DNA from: Butyrivibrio sp. XPD2002
Lineage (GTDB): Bacteria; Bacillota; Clostridia; Lachnospirales; Lachnospiraceae
Reading direction: 5' to 3'
Length of the DNA stretch: 64,000 nucleotides
Assembly: GCF_000423945.1 (NCBI RefSeq)
Contig: NZ_AUIY01000024.1
Coordinates: forward strand, 33,525 to 97,524
The position numbers were made by a program, and so were the translations under genes. Within the stretch, counting starts at the first letter, position 1; the number at the start of each line of letters is the position of its first letter. The notes below the pieces were generated by a model that searched no databases, was not told the DNA's origin, and saw nothing but the letters and a program-made list of their open reading frames with translations. Shown here piece by piece: positions 35,299 through 44,993 of this stretch.

Positions 35299-37086
35299 TC
35301 AAAGAGAAGTGAATCTTTCAGTGGTTTCACTGAGCTGTTCGGTAACATCTGTATTCTTATCAATAGCAACTGATATCTTTTTGATACCACCTACAATCTC
35401 GGTAGAACTCTCAGCAGACATTGAAATTGCTGAAGAACTTTCCTGGATTGATGTAGTGATCATCTGAATGGATTCAACCATTTCCTGCATGATATCGTTT
35501 AGGTGATCAGCCTTCTCGGTGAAGGAATTAAGCATATCGTCCATTAAATCGGCTGTATGCTCGTATTTTTCGCCTGTATCAACGAATTCATCATAATCAC
35601 CAAGAACTGTACCATTGATGAAATCAAGGGCATCCTGAGCGTTTTTAGCAAGTGCATTAACGGCCTCAGTAACCTCATTACTGATCTCCTGAATTGTACC
35701 AGCTGTTTTTCTACTGTTGTCAGCAAGGGCGCTGATCTCAGTAGCAACGACTGCGAAGCCTTTTCCTGCTTCACCTGCTCTTGCAGCCTCGATTGATGCA
35801 TTAAGAGCAAGAAGATTGGTCTGTGATGCGATATCAAGAATAACATTGGTAAGCTCGTTGATCTGTCCAACCTTTTCGGAATCCTTAACAGATTTGGCAA
35901 GTGTATCTGACAATGTAGCCATCTGATTGCCGGCATCGGCCTTTTTGTGGGTTACACGAGCCTTTAAGGTATTTGCTTCTTCCTTGATTGAAAGGGCGGT
36001 AGTAGTACCGTTAGAGGCTTCATCAGTAATGGCCTGAGCTGCAGATTTAACATCATCAACTTTTCCGTTAATAGAGGATACTGTGTCAGCCAGTGTCTCC
36101 ATATTTGCAGAGAGCTCCTGAAGAGCTGCAGAAGTGTTTGTTACGTTGTCATCTGCCAACCGTAGCTGTGATACAACTTCTTCGGATGAGGATGTAAGAA
36201 TGATAGAACCATTCTTGACATCACGCATAATTCCCTGCAATGTCTCAATGAAATGATTGATACCAGATGTTATGAATAGGAGCTCAGATTTAGTCTTTGT
36301 CTTGATTCTTGCAGTAAGATCTCCCTGTCCCTTTTCAATATTGGAAATGATCTCATTAACCTCATCACTGATACTTCTGATCTTCTTAACGATGTTGTTA
36401 TAGCTTATCAGGAAGTTAATGATGATAAGTACGAGGATAGCTACCATACCAAGGATAACAATTACACGTCCTGATTTGAGAAGCTCATTCATCATATTGG
36501 TTGTGTCGCTTGCAGCGTTTGTAATTGCGTTATCCAGAGCCTTTGTTGAATGGAAGATAGCGATCTTCTGGATTTCTGCCTTATCAAAAAGAGTAGTATA
36601 GGCGCCGGCCTGATCACCTGAATCACAGCGTGAGATTGCATTATCAATAAGTGCGGAAAGTCTGGAATATTGGTCTGATATTTCCTTAAGCTGAGCCGTA
36701 GCTTCTTCATCATTAAAGGATGCAAAATCCTGATTTAACTGATTGATATCAGCCTGTATAGTTGACTTTGCCACTTCAATCTGGGGAAGCAGAGCTTCCT
36801 TGGTCTCTACAGCGTCAGCTGCGATATATCCGGTGGTCTGGTCATACAGTGACATTACATCGGATTTTAGGTTCGCTTCATGCTGAGTCAGGCTCATCAT
36901 GGAGTCAAACATCTGTATACTGGTATTTGTCGTTTTCTGCATCGAGGACATAACCAGCATCATAACGAGTACGAAGGCAATGAGCATAAAAAGGTTAAGT
37001 GTCATAATCTGAAAAAGTATGGAATTAACCTTTTTTACGGTAATACCGGCACTGCCTGGATTTTCATAACTTGTGTTATTGGCCAA
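35299..37086 (-). CDS. Methyl-accepting chemotaxis protein
   Basis: A 595-aa transmembrane chemoreceptor. First membrane helix at about residues 18-45, a four-helix-bundle-like sensor (about 50-200), second helix (about 208-232), a HAMP linker, then a long coiled coil with the signalling tip [20 protein letters not shown] and [11 protein letters not shown]. The start is TTG at 37086 with AAGGAGG eight bases upstream; the GTG at 37095 would lie inside the ribosome site. It begins 13 bp after a sugar-binding lipoprotein gene, so binding protein and receptor are one operon. The tip should control CheA; a CheY gene is close by. Confidence 0.94.
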   Translation of the reverse strand: MANNTSYENPGSAGITVKKVNSILFQIMTLNLFMLIAFVLVMMLVMSSMQKTTNTSIQMFDSMMSLTQHEANLKSDVMSLYDQTTGYIAADAVETKEALLPQIEVAKSTIQADINQLNQDFASFNDEEATAQLKEISDQYSRLSALIDNAISRCDSGDQAGAYTTLFDKAEIQKIAIFHSTKALDNAITNAASDTTNMMNELLKSGRVIVILGMVAILVLIIINFLISYNNIVKKIRSISDEVNEIISNIEKGQGDLTARIKTKTKSELLFITSGINHFIETLQGIMRDVKNGSIILTSSSEEVVSQLRLADDNVTNTSAALQELSANMETLADTVSSINGKVDDVKSAAQAITDEASNGTTTALSIKEEANTLKARVTHKKADAGNQMATLSDTLAKSVKDSEKVGQINELTNVILDIASQTNLLALNASIEAARAGEAGKGFAVVATEISALADNSRKTAGTIQEISNEVTEAVNALAKNAQDALDFINGTVLGDYDEFVDTGEKYEHTADLMDDMLNSFTEKADHLNDIMQEMVESIQMITTSIQESSSAISMSAESSTEIVGGIKKISVAIDKNTDVTEQLSETTERFTSL

Positions 37087-37099
37087 TTTAGTCACCTCC

Positions 37100-38404
37100 T
37101 TAAAGTTTTGAATACCAATCGGAAGCGATTGATTTTAATTCGTTAATAAATCCGGCTTTGTCGATTTCACCGCTTGCGAATTTGTAGAATCCGAAGGAAA
37201 GACCCTTTTGTCCTAAGCCTTCAGGCATGCTCTGCCAGTGCCAGTTTGAGGTTTTTCCGGAAGATACATAACTGGAAATAACCTTAGCAAAGGGATCTGT
37301 AGCTACATATTTGCAATCAGTAAATGGACTGATAAATCCAGCATCTTCTACAAGGATTTTCTGTGCGGTATCCTCTGAACACCACTGCAGGAATGCCTTT
37401 GCAGCTTCGACGTTACCTTCCTTGGGAATTGCCCACCAGGAAGGAGCACTTGTAAGGATTGTATCCTGACCATCCATGAAGCAATAAGGAAGCATACCTA
37501 CGTCAAAATTGCCGGCTGCAGCATAAGCGTCTGCTTCAGCGCCTGTCATTGTTGCACCGATCCAGGAACCCTGTGTAACAAAAGCATATTTGCCTGATGC
37601 AAAGCCTGCTACCTGAGCGTCATAAGCGCTTTCTGTAAGCACAGCAGGATCTGAATACTGATTGAATAGCTCGATCATGTCAGCAAAGGCTGATAGTCTT
37701 TCGTCATCGAATTTTCCACCATCATTCAACATATCGATGTATTTGGTATCTGAGCGATCAAGACCAGAATCGAGATACGTTCCAAAGACATGGTTTCCGC
37801 TAGACCAGCCTACATCATTGGGCTCTGCGCAGTAGCCAATAACAGCTGTCAGTCCGAGTTCGTCTTTTTTAGCATCAATGGTTTCGAAAGCGCTCTGTAA
37901 TGCGGAAGGACTTGTTATAGAGGCAGGATCTATGCCACATTTGGCGAGGATATCTCCATTATATGCAAGGCCGATAGCCTCAGTAGTATAAGGGAAGCCT
38001 AAGGTGCCATATGTGGGATCGATATACTCAGCATCTGTTCTGGTAGCCCAGTTTTGATCGCTGAGATCTACAAGAAGTCCATCCCAGCTACCAAATCCGG
38101 ATGCCTCGCAGGCAATAATGTCCGGCATCTGATCTGAAAGATAATAACCTTTTATGGTTGCCTGTACGTCAACACCAGCAGGAACGCTTACTACAGTTAC
38201 AGGGACACCGGTTTCCTGCGTATATTGCTTGGCGAGAGCCTCAATCTGGCTTGTAACCTCACCCTTAATGTTTAGCAGGGTAATTGAACCAGTGGTACCG
38301 GCATCAGTTTCTTCGACACTTTCTGTTGTTGCTTTATTACAACCAAAAGTAAGAAGCATCAGCGCAAGTGCCGTTATTAAAGAAATAAAGCGCCTTTTTT
38401 GCAT
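37100..38404 (-). CDS. Sugar-binding lipoprotein paired with a chemoreceptor
   Basis: A 434-aa family 1 extracellular solute-binding protein. Signal peptide with lipobox LLTFGC (about residues 17-22), then [20 protein letters not shown] and the usual two-lobe pattern ([20 protein letters not shown]). ATG at 38404 is preferred to the longer frame because AGGAAGG precedes it and only then is the signal peptide N-terminal. No permease or ATPase gene is nearby; the next gene is a chemoreceptor 13 bp downstream. It may act mainly as a sugar sensor for chemotaxis, like maltose-binding protein with Tar, or supply a transporter encoded elsewhere. Confidence 0.9.
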   Translation of the reverse strand: MQKRRFISLITALALMLLTFGCNKATTESVEETDAGTTGSITLLNIKGEVTSQIEALAKQYTQETGVPVTVVSVPAGVDVQATIKGYYLSDQMPDIIACEASGFGSWDGLLVDLSDQNWATRTDAEYIDPTYGTLGFPYTTEAIGLAYNGDILAKCGIDPASITSPSALQSAFETIDAKKDELGLTAVIGYCAEPNDVGWSSGNHVFGTYLDSGLDRSDTKYIDMLNDGGKFDDERLSAFADMIELFNQYSDPAVLTESAYDAQVAGFASGKYAFVTQGSWIGATMTGAEADAYAAAGNFDVGMLPYCFMDGQDTILTSAPSWWAIPKEGNVEAAKAFLQWCSEDTAQKILVEDAGFISPFTDCKYVATDPFAKVISSYVSSGKTSNWHWQSMPEGLGQKGLSFGFYKFASGEIDKAGFINELKSIASDWYSKL

Positions 38405-38562
38405 ACCTTTAAAAACCTTCCTTTCCACAATAGTTTTGATATTTATCCATTTATAATTATATGTGGAAGTACGTAGGAATTTGATTAAATAAGTATAAAA
38501 TAATGATAAATAATAGACTAAAAAAGAAAAATTGAGCAAAATGCAATGCGGCACATCAATAT

Positions 38563-38582
38563 ATCATGACATCATGATGTAT
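38563..38582. repeat. ATGATGTCAT element copy (reverse orientation)
   Basis: ATCATGACATCATGATGTAT matches, in reverse complement, the parA-proximal CATGATGTCATGAT repeats. It lies in the divergent region between the sugar-binding and oligopeptidase genes. Confidence 0.65.
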
Positions 38583-38659
38583 AAAAAATATATTGTTAAA
38601 CCATATTTCAGAGAATATAATTGGAAGGCAGATTGTTTGAGAAAGGATGGGAAAAATCG

Positions 38660-40336
38660 ATGAAATTTTCTGAAATGCCATATAAGCATATAGATATGGA
38701 TGAAGTAAAAAGCTTCTTTGAAAAGCTGATAGAGGATTCAAAAAATGCAAAAAGTGGAGAGGAGCAGTTTGAGCTTCATAAAAAATTCTATGAATTTAAC
38801 AATGACCTCTATACTAACATGAGAATTGCCTCATTCCGCCATGATGTGGATACAAAAGAGGAATTCTACGCAAAAGAGCAGGAGTATTTGGATGAGATCA
38901 GTCCTGTAATAGAACAGTACAAGAATGATTATCAGAAGGTACTGTACGCTTCTCCTTATAAGTCATATCTTGAGGAGAAAATCGGCAAGGTGGCTTTCAA
39001 AAACATGGAGCTTAACTTTGCATCAATTGATGAGAAGATACTGCCTCTTATGCAGGAGGAAAACGCGCTTATCAATAAATATGACAATATCATAGCTTCA
39101 GCAAGAATTCCTTTTGACGGAGAGGAGTACAATATCTCACTTCTTCGTAAATTCCTTACAGGTAACGACAGAGATACAAGAAAACGTGCCTGGAAGGCTC
39201 TTTCAGACTATTTTATGTCTGTAACCGATGAAATTGACGATATCTATGACAAGCTGGTCAAAAACAGGACACAGCAGGCAAAGGAGCTGGGATTTGACAA
39301 TTATATCGAGCTTGGCTACAACCGTATGACTAGAAATTCATACAGAAGGCCTGAGGTTGAGAGCTTCAGAAAGCAGGTAAAGGAGTCATTTGTTCCTTTT
39401 GTAACAAGGATTCAGGAAAAGCGTCGCCAGGAAATAGGTGTTGATGAACTGAAATATTATGATAACGAGGTTTATTTTAAGAACGGAAATCCCGCACCGA
39501 TAGGCACTCCTGAGGAAATCATGAAGGCTGGACAGACAATGTATAGAGAGCTGTCTCCCGAAACTGCTGAGTTTATCGATGTTATGATGGAAAATGAGCT
39601 TTTTGATGTTCTTGGAAGAAAGAACAAAAAGCAGGGAGGATATATGGATTTCCTGCCAAAGTATAAAGTGCCTTTCATTTTTGCGAATTTCAACGGTACA
39701 AGCGGAGATGTCGACGTTGTAACCCATGAGTGCGGACATGCTTTCCAGGGTTATGTAACTAAAGATGATGAAATAATCGAGCATAATGACATAACAATGG
39801 AAACAGCCGAGATTCATTCAATGTCCATGGAATTCTTCACATACGGATGGATGGACAAATTCTTCGGTGACAGAGCAGATGATTATTTTAAGATGCATCT
39901 TGAGGATTCAGTAACATTTATTCCTTATGGATGTATGGTCGATGAATTCCAGCATATTGTATATGAGAAGCCTGAGATGACACCGGCTGAAAGAAAGCAG
40001 GTATGGAAGGAACTTGAGAAGACCTACAGACCCTGGCTTGATTTTGATGGAGATCCGTTCTTTGACGAGGGTGGTTTCTGGCAGAAGCAGGGACACATTT
40101 TCTGGAGTCCTTTCTATTACATTGATTATGTTCTTGCCAGCGTTATTGCAATGCAGTTCAAGGTATGGATGGATAAGGACTACAAAGATGCATGGAAACA
40201 TTATTTACAGCTTTGCAAAATATCTGCAAGCGAGTTCTATGAGGACATGCTGGCAGAGGTTGGCCTTAAGAGTCCCTTCAAAGATGGCACTATTGAAAGC
40301 CTTGCAAAGGACATGGCCGAAAAAGTTAATATTTGA
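38660..40336 (+). CDS. pepF: Oligoendopeptidase F, M3 family
   Basis: A 558-aa cytosolic zinc peptidase that breaks short peptides. The metal site is VVTHECGHAFQGY (HExxH form H-E-C-G-H, with the catalytic Glu), and the third ligand Glu is in ITMETAEIHSMSMEF. Length is near the family norm (560-600). ATG at 38660 follows GAAAGGATGG; the upstream in-frame ATG at 38621 lacks a site. Monocistronic, with a terminator at 40360. Confidence 0.94.
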   Translation: MKFSEMPYKHIDMDEVKSFFEKLIEDSKNAKSGEEQFELHKKFYEFNNDLYTNMRIASFRHDVDTKEEFYAKEQEYLDEISPVIEQYKNDYQKVLYASPYKSYLEEKIGKVAFKNMELNFASIDEKILPLMQEENALINKYDNIIASARIPFDGEEYNISLLRKFLTGNDRDTRKRAWKALSDYFMSVTDEIDDIYDKLVKNRTQQAKELGFDNYIELGYNRMTRNSYRRPEVESFRKQVKESFVPFVTRIQEKRRQEIGVDELKYYDNEVYFKNGNPAPIGTPEEIMKAGQTMYRELSPETAEFIDVMMENELFDVLGRKNKKQGGYMDFLPKYKVPFIFANFNGTSGDVDVVTHECGHAFQGYVTKDDEIIEHNDITMETAEIHSMSMEFFTYGWMDKFFGDRADDYFKMHLEDSVTFIPYGCMVDEFQHIVYEKPEMTPAERKQVWKELEKTYRPWLDFDGDPFFDEGGFWQKQGHIFWSPFYYIDYVLASVIAMQFKVWMDKDYKDAWKHYLQLCKISASEFYEDMLAEVGLKSPFKDGTIESLAKDMAEKVNI

Positions 40337-40359
40337 CCGAAATAAGGGCAATAATAATG

Positions 40360-40392
40360 GGATGCACTTTTATATGTGCATCCCTGTTTTCT
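40360..40392 (+). terminator. Rho-independent terminator of pepF
   Basis: GGGATGCAC pairs perfectly with GTGCATCCC and TGTTTTC follows, 24 bp after the stop. Confidence 0.85.
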
Positions 40393-40418
40393 TGCGAAAT
40401 ACGCGAAAATATTGATGA

Positions 40419-40928
40419 TTATTTTTTCATAAGTGATTCAAGCTTTTCTTTGTTGATCTGACCGTTGGCAACTGTATTAGCCATCCAGATCTTAAGGGAT
40501 TCTACAGTCTGGTCTATCATAGCAAGCTGTTTCTGAATATTAACAAAATCAGGAAGCTCATCATCAGAGATAACTCCATCAGCAGTGATGTCGATCAGTC
40601 TGTTGCGCTGCTCGTCAAGAGAGTTAAGTGAAGACAGCATGGCAAGTACGATTTCAGATAAAGTAGATTCCTTTGCAACAGGTACGGAATCCTGACCGAT
40701 TCTGCATTCATGTGTGCAATAAAAATTGCATAATTCAGGCTTTTTGTATGCCTCTGCCATAGCAACTACGTCCTCAGGCTGAATAGCTGTCTTTTCGGAT
40801 TCGATTTTCTCAAGACGGCTTTCGCTTATGAATCCTATACGTTCACTGGCCTGAGCTCTTGTTAATCCTGCTTCCTCTCGGCTTTCAAAATAAATATTCT
40901 TGTTCTCTTTGATGGATTTCTTCCCCAT
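40419..40928 (-). CDS. XRE-type helix-turn-helix protein with Cys motif
   Basis: A 169-aa protein. Residues about 14-62 form a helix-turn-helix of the XRE/Cro kind (AGLTRAQASERIGFISESRL then KIESEKTAIQPEDVVAMAEA). After it comes the Cys-rich segment CNFYCTHECRIG, which could bind a metal, and then a helical region with two EF-hand-like stretches (ITADGVISDDELPDF and VANGQINKEKLESL). ATG follows GGAGG. It lies 98 bp downstream of nrdD on the same strand, and the two could be co-transcribed. A redox- or metal-responsive regulator is possible but unproven. Confidence 0.8.
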   Translation of the reverse strand: MGKKSIKENKNIYFESREEAGLTRAQASERIGFISESRLEKIESEKTAIQPEDVVAMAEAYKKPELCNFYCTHECRIGQDSVPVAKESTLSEIVLAMLSSLNSLDEQRNRLIDITADGVISDDELPDFVNIQKQLAMIDQTVESLKIWMANTVANGQINKEKLESLMKK

Positions 40929-41026
40929 TTGTGTTCCTCCGTTACTTTAAAGCATACCATAAGACTATGATGCGAATAATTCTAATACAATATCATGTGA
41001 TATGCCTACTGTTTATTGGAATTTTT

Positions 41027-43471
41027 TTATGCAGTAACGGAATTTTTTGCTAAATTCAGCCATTCCTTGATATCGGAAACGCCGGGATGTGCTTCGAAAC
41101 TGTCATTATTGGCAACTACCAATGTAGGAGCCTGCATTATTCCGAATTTTTCAGCCAGATCTGCATTTTCATTAGCATCTATCAGTTCATAGCTTATTCC
41201 TGCTTTATCCAAAAGTGCTCCTGCGATCTGACAATTAGGACAGGTTGCTGTCTTGAATAAAAGAATAGACTTTTCTGAGTGATCGGTTGCTTTTATTAAA
41301 TTATTTTCAAGCTCGGCTGTGGTTTTAACAACTGTTTCCATGGTAGGAGACTGAACCGGCTCGCCTGTAGGGTTACCAATGCCGCGCTTGTGGTTTAAGG
41401 TTGAATGAGCGATGTCATAAACCTTTCTATCCTTGTATTCCTGAGCTTTTCCGTCGTTCCAGTTAGCTACCGGACGATAATAGCCTGTTATACGGCTATA
41501 AACCTCGGTTTTCTTGCCGCAGTGAGGACAAACAGCCTGCTCACCTGCAAGATATCCATGTTCCTTACAAACTGAATAGGTAGGAGACATGGTGTAATAA
41601 GGAAGCTTGTAGTTCTGCGCGATCTTGCGAACAAGATTAGCTGCAGCCTTCCAATCAGGAAGCTTCTCTCCAAGGAATGCATGGAATACAGTTCCGGATG
41701 TATATAATGTCTGAAGCTCATCCTGGATATCAAGAGCTGAGAAAATGTCCTCAGTATAACCAACAGGAAGGTGTGAAGAGTTAGTATAATAGGGCGTTCC
41801 ATCCATATTGGCTGTTATTATATCGGGATAAAGCTCTTTGTCATGCTTAGCAAAACGATATGTTGTTGATTCAGCAGGTGTAGCCTCAAGGTTATAGAGA
41901 TCACCGTACTGCTCCTGATAATCAGAGAGACGGTCTCTCATGTGTGTAAGCACTTCCTTGGTAAACTCCTGAACCTTTATATCTGTCATATCAGCACGGA
42001 GCCAGTTTGCGTTAAGACCAACCTCGTTCATGCCGATAAGACCGATTGTTGAAAAGTGGTTGCTAAAGGATCCGAGGTATCTCTTTGTATAAGGATACAG
42101 ACCCTGATCAAGGAGCTTGCTGATAACCTGTCTCTTGGTATTAAGGCTTCGTGCAGCTATATCCATAAGGTGATCAAGACGGTTGTAGAAATCCTGCTGA
42201 TCCTTCGCCTGGTATGCAATTCTGGGCATATTAATAGTTACTACGCCGATAGAACCTGTTGACTCACCTGAACCGAAGAATCCACCGGATTTTTTGCGGA
42301 GTTCTCTAAGATCAAGACGAAGTCTGCAGCACATGGAGCGAACATCGCTGGGTTCCATGTCAGAATTGATATAGTTTGAGAAGTAAGGAGTGCCGTACTT
42401 TGCGGTCATCTCAAAGAGAAGCTTGTTGTTCTCTGTCTCGCTCCAATCAAAATCACTAGTTATTGAATATGTGGGTATAGGATACTGGAAACCTCTGCCG
42501 TTAGCATCACCTTCGATCATAATCTCGATGAAGGCCTTGTTTACCATATCCATCTCATGCTGACAATCACCGTATGTGAAATCAACCTCTTTGCCGCCTA
42601 CGATGGCATTGAGATTCTTAAGGTCATTGGGAACTGTCCAATCAAGAGTAATATTAGAGAAGGGAGCCTGAGTTCCCCATCTGCTGGGCGTGTTAACGCC
42701 GTATACAAAGGACTGTATGCACTGCTTCACTTCATCCTGTGACAGATTGTCTATCTTAACAAAAGGAGCAAGATAGGTATCAAAGGAAGAAAAGGCCTGT
42801 GCGCCTGCCCACTCATTCTGCATGATGCCAAGGAAATTGACCATCTGATTGCAAAGAGTAGAGAGGTGATTAGCCGGAGCAGATGTTATTTTACCCGGAA
42901 TACCGCCGAGACCTTCCTGGATCAGCTGCTTAAGACTCCATCCTGCACAATAGCCTGAAAGCATGGCAAGATCGTGGATATGCAGAGCTGCGCTTCTGTG
43001 AGCCTTGGCGATCTCATCATCATAAACCTCTGAAAGCCAGTAATTGGCAGTTATAGCGCCGGAATTGGAGAGAATAAGACCACCGATAGAATATGTAACG
43101 GTAGAGTTCTCCTTTACACGCCAGTCGTTTATTTTCAGGTAATCATTGACAAGATCCTTATAGTTAAGAAGTGCAGAATTAACGTTACGAACCTTCTCTC
43201 GCTGTTTTCTATACAAGATATAGGTTTTTGCAACATCAGAGTAGCCAGACTCTGAAAGCACCTTCTCCACGCTATCCTGAATCTGCTCGACTGTTATTTT
43301 GTCGTCAGAGATCTTACTCTCAAAGTCAGATGCAACACGCAGAGCAACTAAATCTATCACACTTGTGTGATAGGGCTTCTCTAATGCCACAAAAGCTTTG
43401 ATTATAGCTGAAGAAATTTTGGAAATGTCGAACTTGGCGATACTGCCATCACGTTTTACAACTTCATACAT
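41027..43471 (-). CDS. nrdD: Anaerobic ribonucleoside-triphosphate reductase with C-terminal redoxin domain
   Basis: An 814-aa glycyl-radical enzyme that makes deoxyribonucleotides without oxygen. N-terminal ATP-cone (about residues 1-95, MYEVVKRDGSIAKFDISKIS), NrdD barrel, zinc site C-x-x-x ... C-P-H-C near residue 650, and the radical Gly at about 663 in RITGYYRPV. A proline-rich linker then leads to an extra thioredoxin/glutaredoxin-like domain (about 733-814) with the active-site pair C-P-N-C near 744 and the cis-Pro in QAPTLVV. That fusion suggests the enzyme is reduced by its own redoxin, not by formate. ATG at 43471 after GGGGG; the longer frame is rejected. No nrdG activase gene is adjacent. 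Confidence 0.95.
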   Translation of the reverse strand: MYEVVKRDGSIAKFDISKISSAIIKAFVALEKPYHTSVIDLVALRVASDFESKISDDKITVEQIQDSVEKVLSESGYSDVAKTYILYRKQREKVRNVNSALLNYKDLVNDYLKINDWRVKENSTVTYSIGGLILSNSGAITANYWLSEVYDDEIAKAHRSAALHIHDLAMLSGYCAGWSLKQLIQEGLGGIPGKITSAPANHLSTLCNQMVNFLGIMQNEWAGAQAFSSFDTYLAPFVKIDNLSQDEVKQCIQSFVYGVNTPSRWGTQAPFSNITLDWTVPNDLKNLNAIVGGKEVDFTYGDCQHEMDMVNKAFIEIMIEGDANGRGFQYPIPTYSITSDFDWSETENNKLLFEMTAKYGTPYFSNYINSDMEPSDVRSMCCRLRLDLRELRKKSGGFFGSGESTGSIGVVTINMPRIAYQAKDQQDFYNRLDHLMDIAARSLNTKRQVISKLLDQGLYPYTKRYLGSFSNHFSTIGLIGMNEVGLNANWLRADMTDIKVQEFTKEVLTHMRDRLSDYQEQYGDLYNLEATPAESTTYRFAKHDKELYPDIITANMDGTPYYTNSSHLPVGYTEDIFSALDIQDELQTLYTSGTVFHAFLGEKLPDWKAAANLVRKIAQNYKLPYYTMSPTYSVCKEHGYLAGEQAVCPHCGKKTEVYSRITGYYRPVANWNDGKAQEYKDRKVYDIAHSTLNHKRGIGNPTGEPVQSPTMETVVKTTAELENNLIKATDHSEKSILLFKTATCPNCQIAGALLDKAGISYELIDANENADLAEKFGIMQAPTLVVANNDSFEAHPGVSDIKEWLNLAKNSVTA

Positions 43472-43494
43472 AAGAATACCCCCATAAAACTTAT

Positions 43495-43579
43495 ACACCC
43501 ATATCTATAAGTTATCACAGAACATATTGGTGGTCAATATATAGATAGGGGTATCATATAAAATACTAGATATAGTATT
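43495..43579 (-). promoter_or_regulatory. nrdD promoter with NrdR-box-like dyads
   Basis: On the minus strand TTGACC (43537-43532), a 17-bp spacer, then TAACTT (43514-43509). Two inverted copies of an NrdR-like box overlap these elements: ACACCCATATCTATAAGT (43495-43512) on the -10 and ATATATAGATAGGGGTAT (43537-43554) on the -35; a third dyad, ATACTAGATATAGTAT, is at 43564-43579. NrdR represses ribonucleotide reductase genes through paired boxes of this kind. Match judged by eye. Confidence 0.55.
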
Positions 43580-43679
43580 TTGCTCCTATATATCGGGAAT
43601 TGAAAATTGCCTATTTAATAGATACTTGTTTTGATATATTATTAAAATGTTGTAAAAATATGCTAATGAGGGAATATTA

Positions 43680-44960
43680 TTGAAACAGTTTAATTTTGAA
43701 TTAACAGCAGTAACAGATGTGCAAAAGGCTCTGACAGATATTTATGCTTATACTCAGAGACAGCCATACAGCGCAATTCTTTTCCATCTGTATACTATGA
43801 AGTTTAATGATGAGGATATCAAAGCCGTTCAGAGCGAGATCCTGGAGATGTATCCCAAGGCAGCAATAGCAGGAACCAGCTCAAATGGTGATATTTGCGA
43901 TGGTCATCTGGCAGAAGACGGCCTTGTAATGGCAGTTTCCGTTTTTGATACTTCCGATGTAAAGGCGTATCTGTTTGAGTGCAAGCCGGGGGAAGAGAGC
44001 GAGATTGGAGCCCGGATAAGGCGCACAATTGATACTACGGATAAGGTCTGTGCTGCGGAGATATTGCTTACTTTAAAATCCATTAATTCTACTGCTATAT
44101 TGGATGAAGTTGAAAAGCTCGAGAAAAAAATCAAAATCTTTGGAGCCGGAAGTGCAGGCTGTGAAATAGAAAATACAGAAACAAAAGTTATTGATAGAGA
44201 TAAAATATGTAGCTCCGGAGTAGTACTTATTACTTATGCGGGAGACGATCTGCATGTAGATGTACATCACGCTACCGGCTGGAAGCCTCTTGGTAAAGAC
44301 CTTGAGGTTACAAAAATTGTAGGAAAGAAGCTGTATGAGCTTGATGGTGTTCCTGCAGGCAAAATTTACAGTAAATATCTTGATATTCAGGCAGATGAGA
44401 ATTTCTTTGCAAACATGCTTGAATTCCCGCTGTTGTCAAAGCAGCACGGTTATGATGTTTTGAGACTGCCGTTTTCCTGTGATACAAAGGATGATTCCAT
44501 CAATCTTGCGGCAAATATCAGACAGGGTACAACCGTGAACCTCTCATACGGTGATCCTGATGTGATAAAGTCAGACGTGGAGGATCTGGTCTGGAATGTC
44601 AGAAGCTTCGCGCCTCAGGCGGTGTTTCTTTATTCCTGCGGAGTCAGAAGACTGTATTGGAAATATCTTATAAATAAAGAAACTGGGCCTTTTAGCTTTA
44701 TCGCGCCGGTGAGCGGTTTCTACTCAAGCGGTGAGATCATGAATATGGGCGACTATATAATAGAGCATCATGTGACTCTTATTGCCATTGGTATGAGAGA
44801 GGGCGGACAGGCGCTTTCTCAGCCCACCGGAATAGGAGATAAGGCGATAGAGGTTCCCGAGGAGCAGAAGATTCATGGACAGATATCCATGGTCAGAAGA
44901 CTTGCGAACTTCATAAACGTTACGGCTGCTGAACTAAGAGAAGCCAACAGCGATCGTTAA
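43680..44960 (+). CDS. FIST sensory-domain protein
   Basis: A 426-aa protein with the FIST_N and FIST_C folds: SAILFHLYTMKFNDEDIKAV and AIAGTSSNGDI at the front, then FGAGSAGCEIE, VDVHHATGWKPLG (typical G-W-x-P-x-G) and in the last third FLYSCGVRRLYW and GPFSFIAPVSGFYSSGEI with the conserved FY-x-x-GEI. FIST domains bind small ligands such as amino acids and are usually fused to kinase, GGDEF or MCP modules; here no output domain follows, only a short helix. The start is TTG at 43680 with GAGGG eight bases upstream. PAP2 phosphatase gene follows after 33 bp. Confidence 0.85.
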   Translation: MKQFNFELTAVTDVQKALTDIYAYTQRQPYSAILFHLYTMKFNDEDIKAVQSEILEMYPKAAIAGTSSNGDICDGHLAEDGLVMAVSVFDTSDVKAYLFECKPGEESEIGARIRRTIDTTDKVCAAEILLTLKSINSTAILDEVEKLEKKIKIFGAGSAGCEIENTETKVIDRDKICSSGVVLITYAGDDLHVDVHHATGWKPLGKDLEVTKIVGKKLYELDGVPAGKIYSKYLDIQADENFFANMLEFPLLSKQHGYDVLRLPFSCDTKDDSINLAANIRQGTTVNLSYGDPDVIKSDVEDLVWNVRSFAPQAVFLYSCGVRRLYWKYLINKETGPFSFIAPVSGFYSSGEIMNMGDYIIEHHVTLIAIGMREGGQALSQPTGIGDKAIEVPEEQKIHGQISMVRRLANFINVTAAELREANSDR

Positions 44961-44993
44961 TGCTGTTAATTTAGATAGGAGAAGTACAAAGTT

